From: Synura sp. LO234KE
Lineage: Eukaryota; Sar; Synurophyceae; Synurales; Mallomonadaceae
Assembly (NCBI GenBank): GCA_015143735.1
Contig: VKHC01000075.1
Span: forward strand, 1 to 20,752
Length of the DNA: 20,752 nt
Direction: 5' to 3'
The stretch's first letter is position 1, and each line of letters opens with the position of its first letter. A model generated the notes under the pieces. That model was given only the letters and a program-made list of their open reading frames with translations, was not told the DNA's origin and searched no databases. Shown here piece after piece: positions 1 through 8,841 of this stretch. The position numbers and the translations under genes are program-made.

Positions 1-544
1 CTTGCTGACGTTGACATTTACTTCACTTCCTCTCAGTTAATATTAAATCTAAGGTGATTAAGATCTTTGACTATTTTGGCCTAAGCTAGCATCCTAGAGT
101 TACTATTCCGACACTACTAGACTAACCACCTTCCGACGTAGTCTACTGAAGGTGATCCAGCCAGCAAAAGGGAGCTGCAGTGGCAACAAGAACGGAGTAC
201 ATCGCCGAAAATCTTATAGTCAATTGCTGTGCGATAAATAGGAATACTACTTCTTTGACCCAAAAGTGAAACCAAGTCGCACCCCAAACCGAAGAAACCA
301 CTGCTCCCCATGGACCAACTGTCAAGTCCCGCCGTGACCGAGTGGGGAGCTCCGGGTGCCTACACCCGGACAAGGGAAAGTAGTCCCCCATAAGGTCCCT
401 GATGCCGTCGGGCACTAAAAAGACTGGAGCAAGAGTATAACGTGCACGACGCACACTGGCTAGCCTGTGCAGAAGGGTGCGTTGGGCCGTCGAGAAGAGC
501 TCAGCACAGAACGACGGGGATCTCGAGAGGGGCGGGCAGCTATG
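1..544. other. Flank with GC-rich coding-like scraps
   Basis: No gene is supported. From about 300 the DNA becomes GC-rich. Two short plus-strand frames look protein-like: an ATG frame at 310 of 27 codons (begins MDQLSSPAV) and an open stretch from about 402 to 612 that contains ALKRLEQEYNVHDAHW. Neither matches a family I know. They may be debris of a mobile element like those elsewhere in the window. Minus-strand frames over the same bases look like shadows. Confidence 0.2.
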
Positions 545-894
545 TCATCATCTCCACCAAATATATTCTTGTCAATTTTTTGGTCATTAAAATGTTTGAC
601 CAATCGTTCTGAGAATCTGGTTGATTGATATTATTCAGTAATTTGTTTTTTGTTTTGAGTTTCATCTCCATTTGATTTTGAGGATCTCGCGCTTGTGCGA
701 TATCCTTGACCTAACTTTGAGATTCTGTTGAAAAAATATTTTTTATTACTTAGTAAAAGCATCTTTTGACGATGTACCAATAATTAGTTCTATATGTCTC
801 TGAAATTCCAAATTCCTTTTCATGTTTTCCGACCTTCGTTTTTCAGCACATTTCCGTTCCATAATACATTAATTTTTGATTTCGCTTGTTTTAG
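545..894. other. AT-rich stretch, no supported gene
   Basis: Base composition drops sharply to AT-rich right after a GC-rich segment. Short plus-strand frames such as KASFDDVPIISSICL (about 763-810) hint that the coding-like fragment starting at 895 once extended further upstream. Stops occur in every frame, so no gene can be drawn. Confidence 0.3.
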
Positions 895-1255
895 GGCAAT
901 CAAGAACGTGGATCAGATGTGTATTTGATTGGTAAAAATAAAAATTATATAAGTCCAAAACGAAAAGATTGCCATGAAGATGGTTGCTTCATGTTGCGCC
1001 CATATGAAAGGTGGATGCTTTACGTTTTAAATTTGTTGCTTTTGCAGCACCATGCTACATCTGGCGATATCAAATCTTTAAGATGGTGATGTTTTCAGCG
1101 CATGCATTTCTAAAGATGCTTTTATGAAAGCACCAGATGAATCTGGTATAAATAAAGATTTTATTGAAAAATCTACAGATTGGATTGCTACAGATGGCAA
1201 AAGGTGCACCGATGGGTTCATGCGCCCGAGAGGGACATTTGGACTGGACAAGTGA
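895..1255 (+). pseudogene. AT-rich decayed coding fragment, unknown family
   Basis: A stop-free frame of 64 codons runs from 895 to 1089, notable in DNA this AT-rich. It starts right after a TAG and includes the segments RGSDVYLIGKNKNYISPK and CFMLRPYERWMLYVL. The open reading then passes to a second frame, 1082-1255, with KDAFMKAPDESGINKDF and STDWIATDGKR, which implies a one-base shift near 1080. No start codon, motif or family is recognised. Codon composition differs strongly from the GC-rich antisense retroelement that begins just downstream, so this is a separate insertion or the host sequence that the retroelement entered. An alternative reading is exon plus intron, since 932-1047 has GT...AG ends, but the frame is open straight through that interval. 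Confidence 0.4.
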
Positions 1256-1312
1256 CGCGGACGAATGTGACAGCGCCCAGCGAGGTCCGGTTGCGAGAGA
1301 GCGCTAGGGGAA

Positions 1313-2284
1313 TCAGAACACCACGGCCGCAAGTCGATCCGCGGTGGCGTTCCCAAGAGCTTCCGGTGTAGACACGCCTGTATTTGCTTCAATCCAGGAG
1401 GTGGACAGTTTATGATGCCGGTGTACGCCTTGGAGGAAATTGCAAACGCGTTGAATGGTCGGATTGTTGGAGCGGGCCTTGATCGAGTTGTCCTGAAGGC
1501 GAACGCAGTACTCACTGTCGGTGATGAGATTAACTCGTCGCGGGGTCGCAGGGGCAAGGGCCTTGGTGTCAGGGGAAAGTCGCTTTAAAGCATGATAAAT
1601 CGCAATGACTTCTCCAACAAGGGGCGAGTGGCCCCCACCCAGTTGGTCGCTGCAGAGTCTGTGACGACTGGTTCCCAAAGTGAAGTATCAGTGTAGTCGA
1701 CACGTTTAAGAGAGTGTTCTGGAAGCGTCCACCAAGTCAGCAGTAATGGCGTCAGAGGATTCCGATAAAGAGGATTGTTGAGAGTGCCTGCAAGTGGAAA
1801 GCGGTCTAGTTTCCGAGAAAAATACATGGTTGGCCGGAGAGAGAACAAGCTGAATGAGCTTGGGAAGTAAGTGGTGGTGTGGTACCGCTCGAGGTGTTCG
1901 TTGCAGGCAGTGCAGCGCTGACGGAGCACAGGATGAGGACATGGGCAAGAAACATGGTCCTTGGTGTCGTCCTTCCTCCTATCCGACGAGGCGCACAGCG
2001 AGCATTTTAGGAGATCGGCTCCCGTTGGTGCTGAATGAATTGTGTCCAACAGTCCAATTGCGTACACGTAGAAGTTTTTCATAGTAACTCCGGGAGCCTT
2101 TCGGCAGCAATTGCAATTCTAGTGCCTTCGACGCATTCCTCATGGTCATATCCTCCCAGGTCTGGGGATCAAGGTGACGGGCTTGGTTGAGGTCCCACGT
2201 ACGGTGGCCGTGAATCTTCTGGAGACATTGTACCCACTCTTCGAGTGGAAAAAGCAGAGGTTCACCCGTAAAGAGGTCTCGTCA
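1313..2284 (-). pseudogene. Decayed non-LTR-type retroelement C-terminus (zinc-knuckle-like + RNase H)
   Basis: Read on the minus strand, three overlapping frames give one broken protein. The first (2281 down to 1982) contains FPLEEWVQCLQKIHGHRTW and ends in LLRVRNW. The second (about 2050 to 1640) carries a C-x2-C...H-x2-C cluster (CSLC, then HVSCPCPHP), typical of the zinc-binding segment between the reverse transcriptase and RNase H of LINE-like elements. It ends with YTDTS, which fits the first catalytic Asp of RNase H. The third (about 1640 to 1313) has GEVIAIYHALKRL (catalytic Glu), LITDSEYC (second Asp) and GNATADRLA (last Asp). All four acidic residues are present but split by a frameshift near 1640. 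The His usually found before the last Asp motif reads Asn (EANTG). The RNase H call is firm; the LINE assignment is inferred from domain order. No reverse transcriptase core is visible. Confidence 0.72.
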
Positions 2285-2289
2285 GGTCG

Positions 2290-2700
2290 TCCATGTGTTG
2301 CAGAGGGCATCGTTCGGGAAGCATTTCGTCAGCGTATGGATGGTTCATGAGGTACCCAGGCTATCTGAGTTCCCATGCGCCGTACGCAGGGACGACATGG
2401 GAGAAATGCCGGTCTGGGTGGAGGAGTGCGAGAGATGCATACCCAGCTCCGTGGGTGTGTATGCACCAGGAGGATAAGACTTAGGCTGCTGTAAACCAGA
2501 GAAATGGACGGAGGAGCAGCGCCGCACTGTTTCATGGAGCCAAACCTCGCTGAGGAAAGAGGCAGAAGAGGCCCGTAAGGACTGTACCAAAGAGAAATCA
2601 GTTATATGTAGCACTAAGCCAACGTTAGTAGTGTGCGCGTCCGAGGCCTGACGATCCCAATTAGCACAACGAATTCCCATCAGAAGTACCGAGCCGGAGT
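2290..2700 (-). pseudogene. Upstream part of the decayed retroelement, unassigned
   Basis: Minus-strand coding-like frames continue upstream of the zinc/RNase H remnant. An open frame from 2680 down to 2345 (111 codons) includes GLVLHITDFSLVQSLRASS and FLSEVWLHETVRRC, and a short frame further down reads PGYLMNHPYADEMLPE before a stop near 2290. Position and composition suggest it belongs to the same retroelement. I cannot place it in a reverse transcriptase, and no FADD or YxDD core with proper context is seen. At least two frameshifts separate it from the downstream part. Confidence 0.35.
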
Positions 2701-2800
2701 CTGCGATTGGTCCAGAGTGCTGGCACAGTACAGACTCCTGGATGTTCAGGATTTGTGGTCGGAGGTGGCGGCGAGGGTGAGCTAAATGAGATGGACCCCT

Positions 2801-3076
2801 CTATGATTTCTTACTGCCTAGTGAGGGGGCGGAGACAAAGAAGCCGGTACTTTTTTGACGGCCATGTAGACATGTCGGGTCAGATTGAACAACAGTCCAC
2901 ATTCGGGTGACGTGAGACATGGACTGGGCGGAGCCGAGGCAGCCGATATACGAGGGCGGGAGGTACGGTGTCGCGGAGTAGATTTCTACTGGTATGAGCG
3001 GAAGGATTTCGAGAGCGAGGTGCAAGTGGCGGTTCTCACTTGGTGACTCGTTCTCATCGTCTGACATCTTCGTCAT
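2801..3076 (-). CDS. Hypothetical 91-residue ORF, possibly the N-terminal remnant of the retroelement
   Basis: This is an intact ATG-to-stop frame, with a second possible Met at codon 4. The N-terminus is acidic and hydrophilic (MSDDENESPSENRH), followed by a hydrophobic stretch (ALEILPLIPVEIY) and a Pro/Tyr-rich piece (TPYLPPSYIG). I do not recognise the family. It lies in the same orientation just upstream of the decayed retroelement and may be that element's 5' end, or a small independent gene truncated by it. The Lys-rich end (GSKKS) followed by a stop may be where decay cut the frame. Confidence 0.3.
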   Translation of the reverse strand: MTKMSDDENESPSENRHLHLALEILPLIPVEIYSATPYLPPSYIGCLGSAQSMSHVTRMWTVVQSDPTCLHGRQKSTGFFVSAPSLGSKKS

Positions 3077-3434
3077 TTTGGTAAAAACGACCTATTTGAT
3101 TTTCGGAAAGCTGATTGATTATAGGGACCCAAAGTAGAATTAATGATTACAATATCAAGAAATAACACTAAGAATTGAGGGCAACTATCAAGAGTGGGTA
3201 AGGTTGGTTACCTTATTGTTTCCTTAAACAGCACTGGCATTTCCTCAAGAAATCTGAGAAGAACAGGATCCAGTATATCTTCACCTTCCTTACATCAATA
3301 CAACTCCTGCATAAACGACGAGAGTTCTTAACTGTGAATAGAGCAGCATATGCTACGCAAAGCACCCACTGACTGCTCTCCGGTAAAACAAAGATATATT
3401 CAACACTACTAGGTGGGCATTCGAGGAGAATTCG
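3077..3434. other. 3' flank of the MYB-like gene
   Basis: No coding frame is supported. This is probably the 3' untranslated region and downstream spacer of the minus-strand gene that ends at 3435. I see no canonical AATAAA in transcript sense; the nearest approximation is AACAATAAGG near 3220. Confidence 0.35.
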
Positions 3435-5159
3435 CTAAACCGGCACATTTATCTCCTCGAGCAACTGGAGTATTTCAAAAGTGTCTTTATCATCACCATC
3501 CATTATATCTTGGCTGTGCATAGATCCAGATTCGCTCCACAGACCGTCCATTGATAGCTCGGGAATCACCGAAGGCATGGAGGATAAGGCAGAGTCTACG
3601 CAATGCGGTAGAGGTGATCTTCCTCGGTAACTGCCCATGGAATAAGTAGAGTCCGCACTACCACCCAAATAGTACCCATCCAGACCACCGACTGAAAATA
3701 CCTCAGAAAGGGATAAATAGTCTGGCGCCTGAGTGTGACTGTTCAAAGATGGCAATACAGGCGGTACCCTGGAGTGACCGTTGCCACTCCCCACGCATCC
3801 TGGTCCACACAAGTCCGCCATGTCGTCAAACCGAAATCCAGGAGCGGCGCTTGTGGAAGAGGGGAACCTGACGGCCTCTACTGTAGTCATTCTAGTGCCT
3901 CGATTGTGAGACAACTCAAAGTCACCGTCGGTGTGGCCTCTGCTGCAATTGTTCTGCAAATCCCAACATGGAAGGCTGCCGTTGCCATTTTGTAATAAAA
4001 CAGATTCGAAGTCATAATCCGAGAATTTGTCGTCATAATCAACGAAGTCGCTCTTTTGATCCAAGCAGAGTTCAGAGAAGTCGGTGGCTGGCAGGGAGAC
4101 CGACGTGCTGACAGAGAGCGGCAAGTTCACCACACTCCCGAAGGTCGGCGGATGCTGTTTATTAGGATGATGTCCAGCAATAAAAGGAGACTTTTCTGTA
4201 AACTCTTTCGTGTGTAGCGCGGATGTGAATGACGAAGAGAGTGAGGAAGAGTCTCGACTTAATCCGGAAACATACAATCCGCGAGGGAGGGAGCTAGACG
4301 ACGATTTCGATATCTTTGACGAGTTCCCCTGGTTCTCTGTTACCTCCACTTTGATTCCCAGTGAGATATCGAGGGTGTTTGATTGAAAGAAACTGTCCGA
4401 GAACGATTTAGATAGGCCAGTAATCGAGCTTGGACTTGTGCCGAGTTGATGACCGTTACTCGTGATTCCTGGCAGATGAAGGTTTGGTGAAGACTCCGAG
4501 GAACACGAAGAGGACTGAGAAACAAAGAAAAAGTTACGTCTTGTGATATACGAATGTGGGAAAAGAACAACACTAACTATACATAATCAGAAATCGTGAA
4601 TGACCAGGGACTACTGAACACCACACGTCCCTTGCGGGTTTTGGTGCGTCATTCCCAGTACTTATATTGTCAATAGACTAATAACTCACAGTTTCCTCGA
4701 TATCATTACTGTTTCGCCGCTTGAAGGGGTGAAACTCAAACTCCTGCGCAGAAAGAATAAGAACGCGTAAAACTGACTAATAGGAAACTTACCGGATCGA
4801 CGAATCCTCCAGCTGGGGCATTTTGAGCTAACGCTCTCTTTGCAGAATGTCGATTGAGTTTCTCGAAGTATTTTTGGGCGTGGGTCCTTATTTGAGCACT
4901 AGTTCGAGTTTTGATGTGTTCCTTAAGCTTCTTCCAATTCTTCTTGTACATAAGTAGTCCTTGGATGAAAAGTTCATGTTCTTCTTTCGTCCAGCGACCT
5001 GCACGAAAAGTTTGTAGGTAAGTAAGGCCACGCAAGTTTGGGTTACAACTATTTACCGCTGGTATGATGGCCAGAGGGTTCAGAAGGCTGGCTCTAAGCA
5101 ACATACAAATTATTGACGGAAGTCGATAATCGCTTACCCAGAAAATGGCTCACCTGCAT
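3435..5159 (-). CDS. SHAQKYF-class MYB-related transcription factor, 4 exons, 453 residues
   Basis: Spliced on the minus strand: 5159-5138 (22 nt), 4998-4793 (206 nt), 4743-4690 (54 nt) and 4514-3435 (1080 nt including TAG). All junctions are GT-AG and in phase; the first splits a Gly codon. The start ATG (MQVSHFLGRW) is the first after an in-frame TAG nine bases upstream. Residues 8-58 form a single MYB-like repeat: GRWTKEEHELF, second Trp in KKNWKKLKEHI, then TRTSAQIRTHAQKYF, the (S/T)HAQKYF recognition-helix signature. A basic patch follows (HPFKRRN, residues 81-87). The long final exon is Ser-rich near its start, with an acidic stretch (DYDDKFSDYDFESVLL, around 253-268) and a leucine-containing acidic end (FEILQLLEEINVPV). 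These could be activation or interaction segments (inference). Members of this class bind DNA as nuclear regulators; plant ones act in clock and stress responses, but the target here is unknown. The domain is near certain; exon 1 is the weakest part of the model. Confidence 0.88.
4515..4689 (-). other. Intron 3 of the MYB-like gene (175 nt)
   Basis: Donor GAAACT|GTGAGTTATT and acceptor TTCTTTGTTTCTCAG|TCCTCT, phase 0, with a strong polypyrimidine tract. It contains in-frame stops, so it must be removed to join the short third exon to the Ser-rich final exon. Confidence 0.8.
4744..4792 (-). other. Intron 2 of the MYB-like gene (49 nt)
   Basis: Donor GATCCG|GTAAGTTTCC and acceptor TTTCTGCGCAG|GAGTTT, phase 0. 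It is very short, with a TTAGTCAG/ACTGACTAA-type branch-like stretch. Reading through it also stays open but gives an odd Phe/Ser-rich stretch that runs into a stop, so splicing is preferred. Confidence 0.75.
4999..5137 (-). other. Intron 1 of the MYB-like gene (139 nt)
   Basis: Donor CTGG|GTAAGC and acceptor TTTTCGTGCAG|GTCGC. Phase 1: it joins G from exon 1 to GT from exon 2 to make the Gly that opens the GRWT motif. This completes the MYB repeat at its expected first residues, which supports the 22-nt first exon. Confidence 0.7.
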
Positions 5160-6106
5160 CACACACTACTGTTGGTGAGCTTTAATTGATCTGTATAATT
5201 ACGCAACAGCCAACTCAAAATATCCTGGGAAGGCATAATGACGCGACCAAATCGTGGTAATTTTGGTCCGGAAAAGGGAATCAGTGCGCGGCTTCCTAGG
5301 AAACTGGAGTGTTTGGCAATATAGGTCGGTGCATTCATCTTACGCGGAGATATATGCGAGGTTCTAATGCTTCGCGATATCCCCGAACCTCGCCCACTTG
5401 CAATAAATCCGTATGACTTAAATCTTAAATTTATATCTGTGCAACTAGAATGATTTATTTAGTTCAAGGTTATGTGATAATTAAAGATGAAGATGTTGAT
5501 TATTATTGCGATTAAAAATATAGATTTTTTATTAGTAGTGTTCACGCGTTATCACCTGTTATCAGTGCTTGTTTTATGGATGTTGCGTGAAAAATATTTT
5601 TCAGCATAAAACACAGCTATAATAAGTGTAAACTGTGCGAAAAATTATAGCTTGAAATTACGCCTTTTCTGTTGTAAAGCAGTTTAGTCTTTTCAGTTAG
5701 CCGTAGAATCACGATCGCACCTTGTATCACTAAAACATACGGCAGCTATTGCAGTACGACTGATCAGCGGCATCTATCCATTTTCTATTCCTCTCTTAGT
5801 TTTTTGCTTAAAGTTCTATGTAGGCCACTGAATTTTCACCTTAATTACCTAGTAGTAGAGATTAATAGAACCGTGGAAGAGGATGAGCGCAGATGGTGAG
5901 AAACAATTATACCTCACGACAATTAGTAGTATATCTACTAATCAAGTGTTATCCGCAATTTTGTTTACACATAAGCAGTAACAACAAGTTGGAGCTACGA
6001 TATCCCATCGAAATGGTGATGTGTAGCAGATATCATACTACTGGCTCCTGGTGGTGAGTATCACAGTGGTGAGGATCATACTACTAGCGGCCACCACAGC
6101 TTCGAA
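5160..6106. other. Upstream region of the MYB-like gene, AT-rich
   Basis: No coding frame is supported. The interval presumably holds the promoter of the minus-strand gene, but no core element is clear enough to call (only an ATTATA near 5194-5199 in transcript sense). It contains a perfect 14-bp palindrome GAAAAATATTTTTC (5589-5602) and a 9-bp inverted repeat AGCTATAAT/ATTATAGCT (5615-5623 and 5644-5652, 20-nt loop). Around 6030-6100 there is a small local repetition of ATCATACTACT and GTGGTGAG. Confidence 0.4.
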
Positions 6107-6330
6107 ATAGTTTTGAAACGCGTGTTGTGTGACTGTCCCAAAACATATTTCAGAGTTTTATTATTCGGCTTCTGAGTTCATTCGCCTGTAAATGCGCATA
6201 AGGTACAATTTTCTGAGCTTTCAACACTACTAAGCAAGCGCAAGCGACACCACGCTCCAGGTTTTAGAATTTGCAATGAAATTGAAAATCCTGAACAGTA
6301 AAACAACCAGAATCTACTAATTCTCCCGCA
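6107..6330 (+). repeat. Dispersed repeat module, copy A
   Basis: The most degenerate clear copy of a module shared with 6364, 10687, 11545 and 18528. It keeps the order of landmarks: GAAACGCGTGTTGTGTGACTG, then TATTCGGCTTCTGAG, then AAGCGC...CCAGGTTTTAGAATTTGC, then TTGAAAATC. It sits directly upstream of copy B in the same orientation, so the two form a diverged tandem pair about 255 bp apart. Confidence 0.6.
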
Positions 6331-6363
6331 TATCGACCGTCACAAAATAAGAATTCCAAGGGT

Positions 6364-6760
6364 TGCTTTAAAAACGCGTTTTATGTGACTGTACCTTATA
6401 TTTTACTACTCGGCTGCGCCTGGGTACTAGTTCTGTCTCACATGTCGCCTAAGGGCCTCTAGATCCAATTTATCTAAGTATTTAAAAGCGCTGGCGGCAC
6501 TGGTGTCGGCTTTTAGTGTGAGCTGCGAAATCAAAAATCGACTAGTAGCAAATCCGACTTTTCCAACCTATCCAAGATAGAAGTGACGTCAAGTACGAGG
6601 AAGCCAAGGAATTTCTTATGGCCACGGAAATCCAGACTCCAGCCAACTCAATCATGAGAGAGGTAAAAATTTTGATTCTCGTGAACAACCATATTCTAAT
6701 CAGAAGTTAGGTCAAGCTAGTTTTGCGCAAGAATTCAGGTTTGGAGCACAAGTGACATCA
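6364..6760 (+). repeat. Dispersed repeat module, copy B
   Basis: Shares long, nearly identical tracts with copy C at 18528-18975: AGCGCTGGCGGCACTG (6487 and 18666), GGCTTTTAG..T.AGCTGCGAAAT, CTTTTCCAACCTAT, and further on ATTCAGGTTTGGAGC...CACAAGTGAC. Landmark order and spacing are the same across about 400 bp in both copies. The translation of this part (KALAAL..AFSVSCEIKN) is also shared with copy C, so the module is probably coding in origin. Confidence 0.75.
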
Positions 6761-6973
6761 ACTCCTGGCCTGAACTCTTCGCGATGTTGCTGTGGCTCAA
6801 CTCTTCGATGTTTAATCTGCCAACTTTTACGTCGTCAGATTTTTGGTTCAGTCACAGTATTCAAGCGGAAAGTTCCTTCTGCTTCCGATATTTTGGGGTT
6901 ATTACAGCTGCAACATTTTACGAGTCTCCTGAATACTCCACAGAGCGGTGCGGCACCGGCACCGACACTCTAG
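6587..6973 (+). pseudogene. 128-codon open frame of the repeated module, unknown family
   Basis: The plus-strand frame is open from just after a TGA (6584) to a stop at 6971-6973, without a conserved start. The first half is polar and Gly/Ser/Gln/Asn-rich (ISYGHGNPDSSQLNHERGKN, EQPYSNQKLGQASF, FRFGAQVTS). The second half is more ordered (GSVTVFKRKVPSASDILGLL, FTSLLNTPQSGAAPAPTL). The first half aligns in translation with other copies: SQLN....KN.D and a terminal QVT match copy C, and FRFGA matches FHFGA of copy E. The polar, low-complexity make-up resembles nucleic-acid-binding ORF1 or Gag proteins in style only; no signature is present. Confidence 0.45.
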
Positions 6974-7011
6974 TTCCCCCAGCATGATTGATAGCGTGAC
7001 CGGGGGCAAGG

Positions 7012-7521
7012 AGGCATGAAATGCTTGGTTCCGAAGACGAAGGCGGGTCGCGATCTAGTCTTGCGCCACGAATCCGACTAGTTTATACCACTAAGGGTTG
7101 ACGACCATGTATGGAACACGCTGATGATCCGAGAAGTGTCCGATAATTCGTTTCTGCAAAAGAATTTGATGAACGCTCACGTAGGGTATGTTCAAGCAAG
7201 ACTGTTGGACAAACCAGAATTTCTAGTTCCGTGGTGCACGCATAAGTAGAATAAGACATCCTCCCTGAATATACAATATTATCCGGGACAGCTTGCACAA
7301 TATTCTTATCCAGAATATATTTGCGGTGAGAGGCTCATATGAATGATTCCCGGAATTCGAAGCGCCGAAAGAACTGATTCCGTCGATTACTCTATGGAGT
7401 TAGCAGGCCAGGTAATATCCAACGTAAAAAGAATTCTCCTTCTTCGATGCCGATGTTATCGAGTCTGGCTGTTCAGGATAAACCTGAAACTTTAGCGAAG
7501 TCAGAATCGGACCGTAGTTAA
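7012..7521 (+). pseudogene. Decayed coding-like run, single frame with scattered stops
   Basis: One plus-strand frame stays protein-like for about 170 codons but is cut by several stops. Segments include MLGSEDEGGSRSSLAPRI, FVSAKEFDERSRRVCSSK, a basic stretch MNDSRNSKRRKN (ATG at 7339) and SSMPMLSSLAVQDKPETL. It is hydrophilic and rich in Ser, Arg and Lys. It lies between the module at 6364 and the frame starting at 7518, as expected if all were parts of one mobile-element ORF. No domain is recognised. Confidence 0.35.
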
Positions 7522-7853
7522 GAGACATTGTCTTCGACCGAAAATTCAGAATCTTGAAGGATGTAGAAGTCGAGGGATCCCTTCATGTGATCTGGGCGAC
7601 TGCAGAGGCTTATGAGGATTACATGATGCGCCGGAATCTCACGGGGGAGCCGCCACAACTTCTGAATGATATAAAATTCTTGCGGTTTTTGTTCTCTGGT
7701 ATTTTACCTTCATAGTCTAGGTCGGCGTGGTGGGTTGCTTTCTCGAATTATTTATTTCATGGTTTATACCGTGTCCCTGTTACCATCAATCGTCTTTTTA
7801 GAACTGTCTTACCTCACGTCGTTGCGGTGTCATGCGTGCTGTTTGTTTACTAG
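7518..7853 (+). pseudogene. 112-codon frame with one internal TAG, unknown family
   Basis: Open from just after a TAG (7515) to TAG at 7851, interrupted only by TAG at 7713. It contains FRILKDVEVEGSLHVIWA, AEAYEDYMMRRNLTGEPP and LLNDIKFLRFLF, and after the stop VAFSNYLFHGLYRVP and a hydrophobic end (HVVAVSCVLFVY) that could be a membrane segment or buried helix. It overlaps the end of the preceding run by four bases in another frame, which suggests a frameshift there. No family is recognised. Confidence 0.38.
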
Positions 7854-7984
7854 AAGTGTCCTCCCCCGGGGCTGGCAAGTGTGTCCCCTTATATATAGCT
7901 ATTAATTATTCACCAATCTGCTTATGCGATTGCCAATCCATAAAATTAAGTTGAATTGTTTTCGGGAAAGAAATCAAGGGTTGT

Positions 7985-8360
7985 TTCTTAAGGCTCTGGT
8001 AAACCAGCGCAATGGCTAACTCAATTCTGACGGAGATAAAAAGTTTACATCAACTTCAACACAATCTTAGCTGTGAATTTTGGTCAACATAGTTCAGATT
8101 TGAATCACCAGAGCACTCTAACCCAAATTAAAGTTTATCGCCAAATTGCGTTGCCAAAGATACCTCGATATTCAACTTCTCAACCTGTATTCCGGATCAA
8201 GGTTTTAAAGTTGGGGCAATCCAATAATATCCGGTAATTTCAAACGCGAGAACATTTCCGCGAGATGCTGCTTTGCAAAAAAAACATGAAAATATGATCC
8301 CTTCTCCTTTCGGAAATCAGGAGGAGCTATGGCTTCTGTTTTTCACACCCGATCAGTCTT
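7985..8360 (+). repeat. Dispersed repeat module, degenerate copy F (3' part)
   Basis: Only the later part of the module is recognisable. AAGGCTCTGGTAAACCAG... followed by GGCTAACTCAATTCTGA matches the CCAGCCAACTCAAT / AGCCAACATAATTCTGA tracts of copies B and D. In translation it gives KALVNQ..., a stop, then LNSDGDKK, against KAKV.QAPSQ.NSERKK in copy D; the stop (TAA) replaces a Gln (CAA). Downstream, KKHENMIPSPFGNQEELWLL (about 8275-8335) parallels ENLGVDLFPFLGADGSAY after copy C. An open stretch 8083-8235 in another frame lies between. Confidence 0.45.
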
Positions 8361-8693
8361 CAGGATAATTTTCTGCGTCGGACGAGAAAGGTGGTACTAC
8401 ACTTATGATACCAGCGCAGTGGACGATTTCCCAAGTAGTTTCTATCGCGCTACAATCAATTTCTATGGCGCTCCGAAAGAAAATTTCTGCCAGATTTGGA
8501 GAATTTCTGTGGCGACATTGGATTAGGTGTGGCGTGGGTCTTTTCTAGAAGAAAATGCAGAGCTCATAATTTACAACTAGCACCCTCCCACGATCCGCAC
8601 ATTCGGCCTGGCCCACCACTTGGAAAGACAAAGAGACCTCGCGCAAAAAGTTGTCTACGGTCAAGGAGGATAACAGTGCAGCCCACTCTTTGA
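8329..8693 (+). pseudogene. Two overlapping coding-like frames, unknown
   Basis: A 65-codon frame (8329-8526, ATG) with YDTSAVDDFPSSFYRATIN overlaps a second frame (8496-8693) with WVFSRRKCRAHNLQL and a basic Pro-rich end (PPLGKTKRPRAKSCLRSRR). Neither has a recognisable domain. They lie in line with the other plus-strand fragments, and the overlap is as expected for a frameshifted ORF. Confidence 0.25.
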
Positions 8694-8841
8694 TCTAGTG
8701 GTCCCGGTGGACATCCGGGACTCACGTTTACGGGGTGATATTAGGGTTTGCCTGACCGCACTTCTATTTCAAATGTCCTCTCAATCTCCTCCCGCTCCTA
8801 TTGCGGAAATATTAAACTATAGGATGACCTCAGATTGTTGA

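Noticed and set aside
143-454. 103-codon minus-strand frame at the left edge
   Set aside because: Composition is unremarkable and plus-strand scraps over the same bases look at least as good; there is no domain.
932-1047. Possible intron with GTAAAA donor and TTGCTTTTGCAG acceptor
   Set aside because: The coding-like frame is open across it, and splicing gives a worse downstream frame.
1078-1557. 159-codon minus-strand frame
   Set aside because: It overlaps the RNase H frame and the AT-rich plus-strand frame, and has Pro/Ser-rich shadow-like composition.
2290-2345. Reverse transcriptase box (HMDDL) upstream of the zinc-knuckle-like segment
   Set aside because: The short frame ends within ten codons, and no RT palm motifs precede it at the proper distance.
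3735-3995. 86-codon plus-strand frame
   Set aside because: It lies entirely antisense to the final exon of the MYB-like gene, whose frame and splice phases are consistent; this is a shadow.
4736-5104. Unspliced 122-codon version of the MYB exon starting at ATG 5104
   Set aside because: Its first 35 residues and last 19 fall in intervals with good GT-AG intron ends, and the spliced model restores GRWT and continues in frame to the long last exon.
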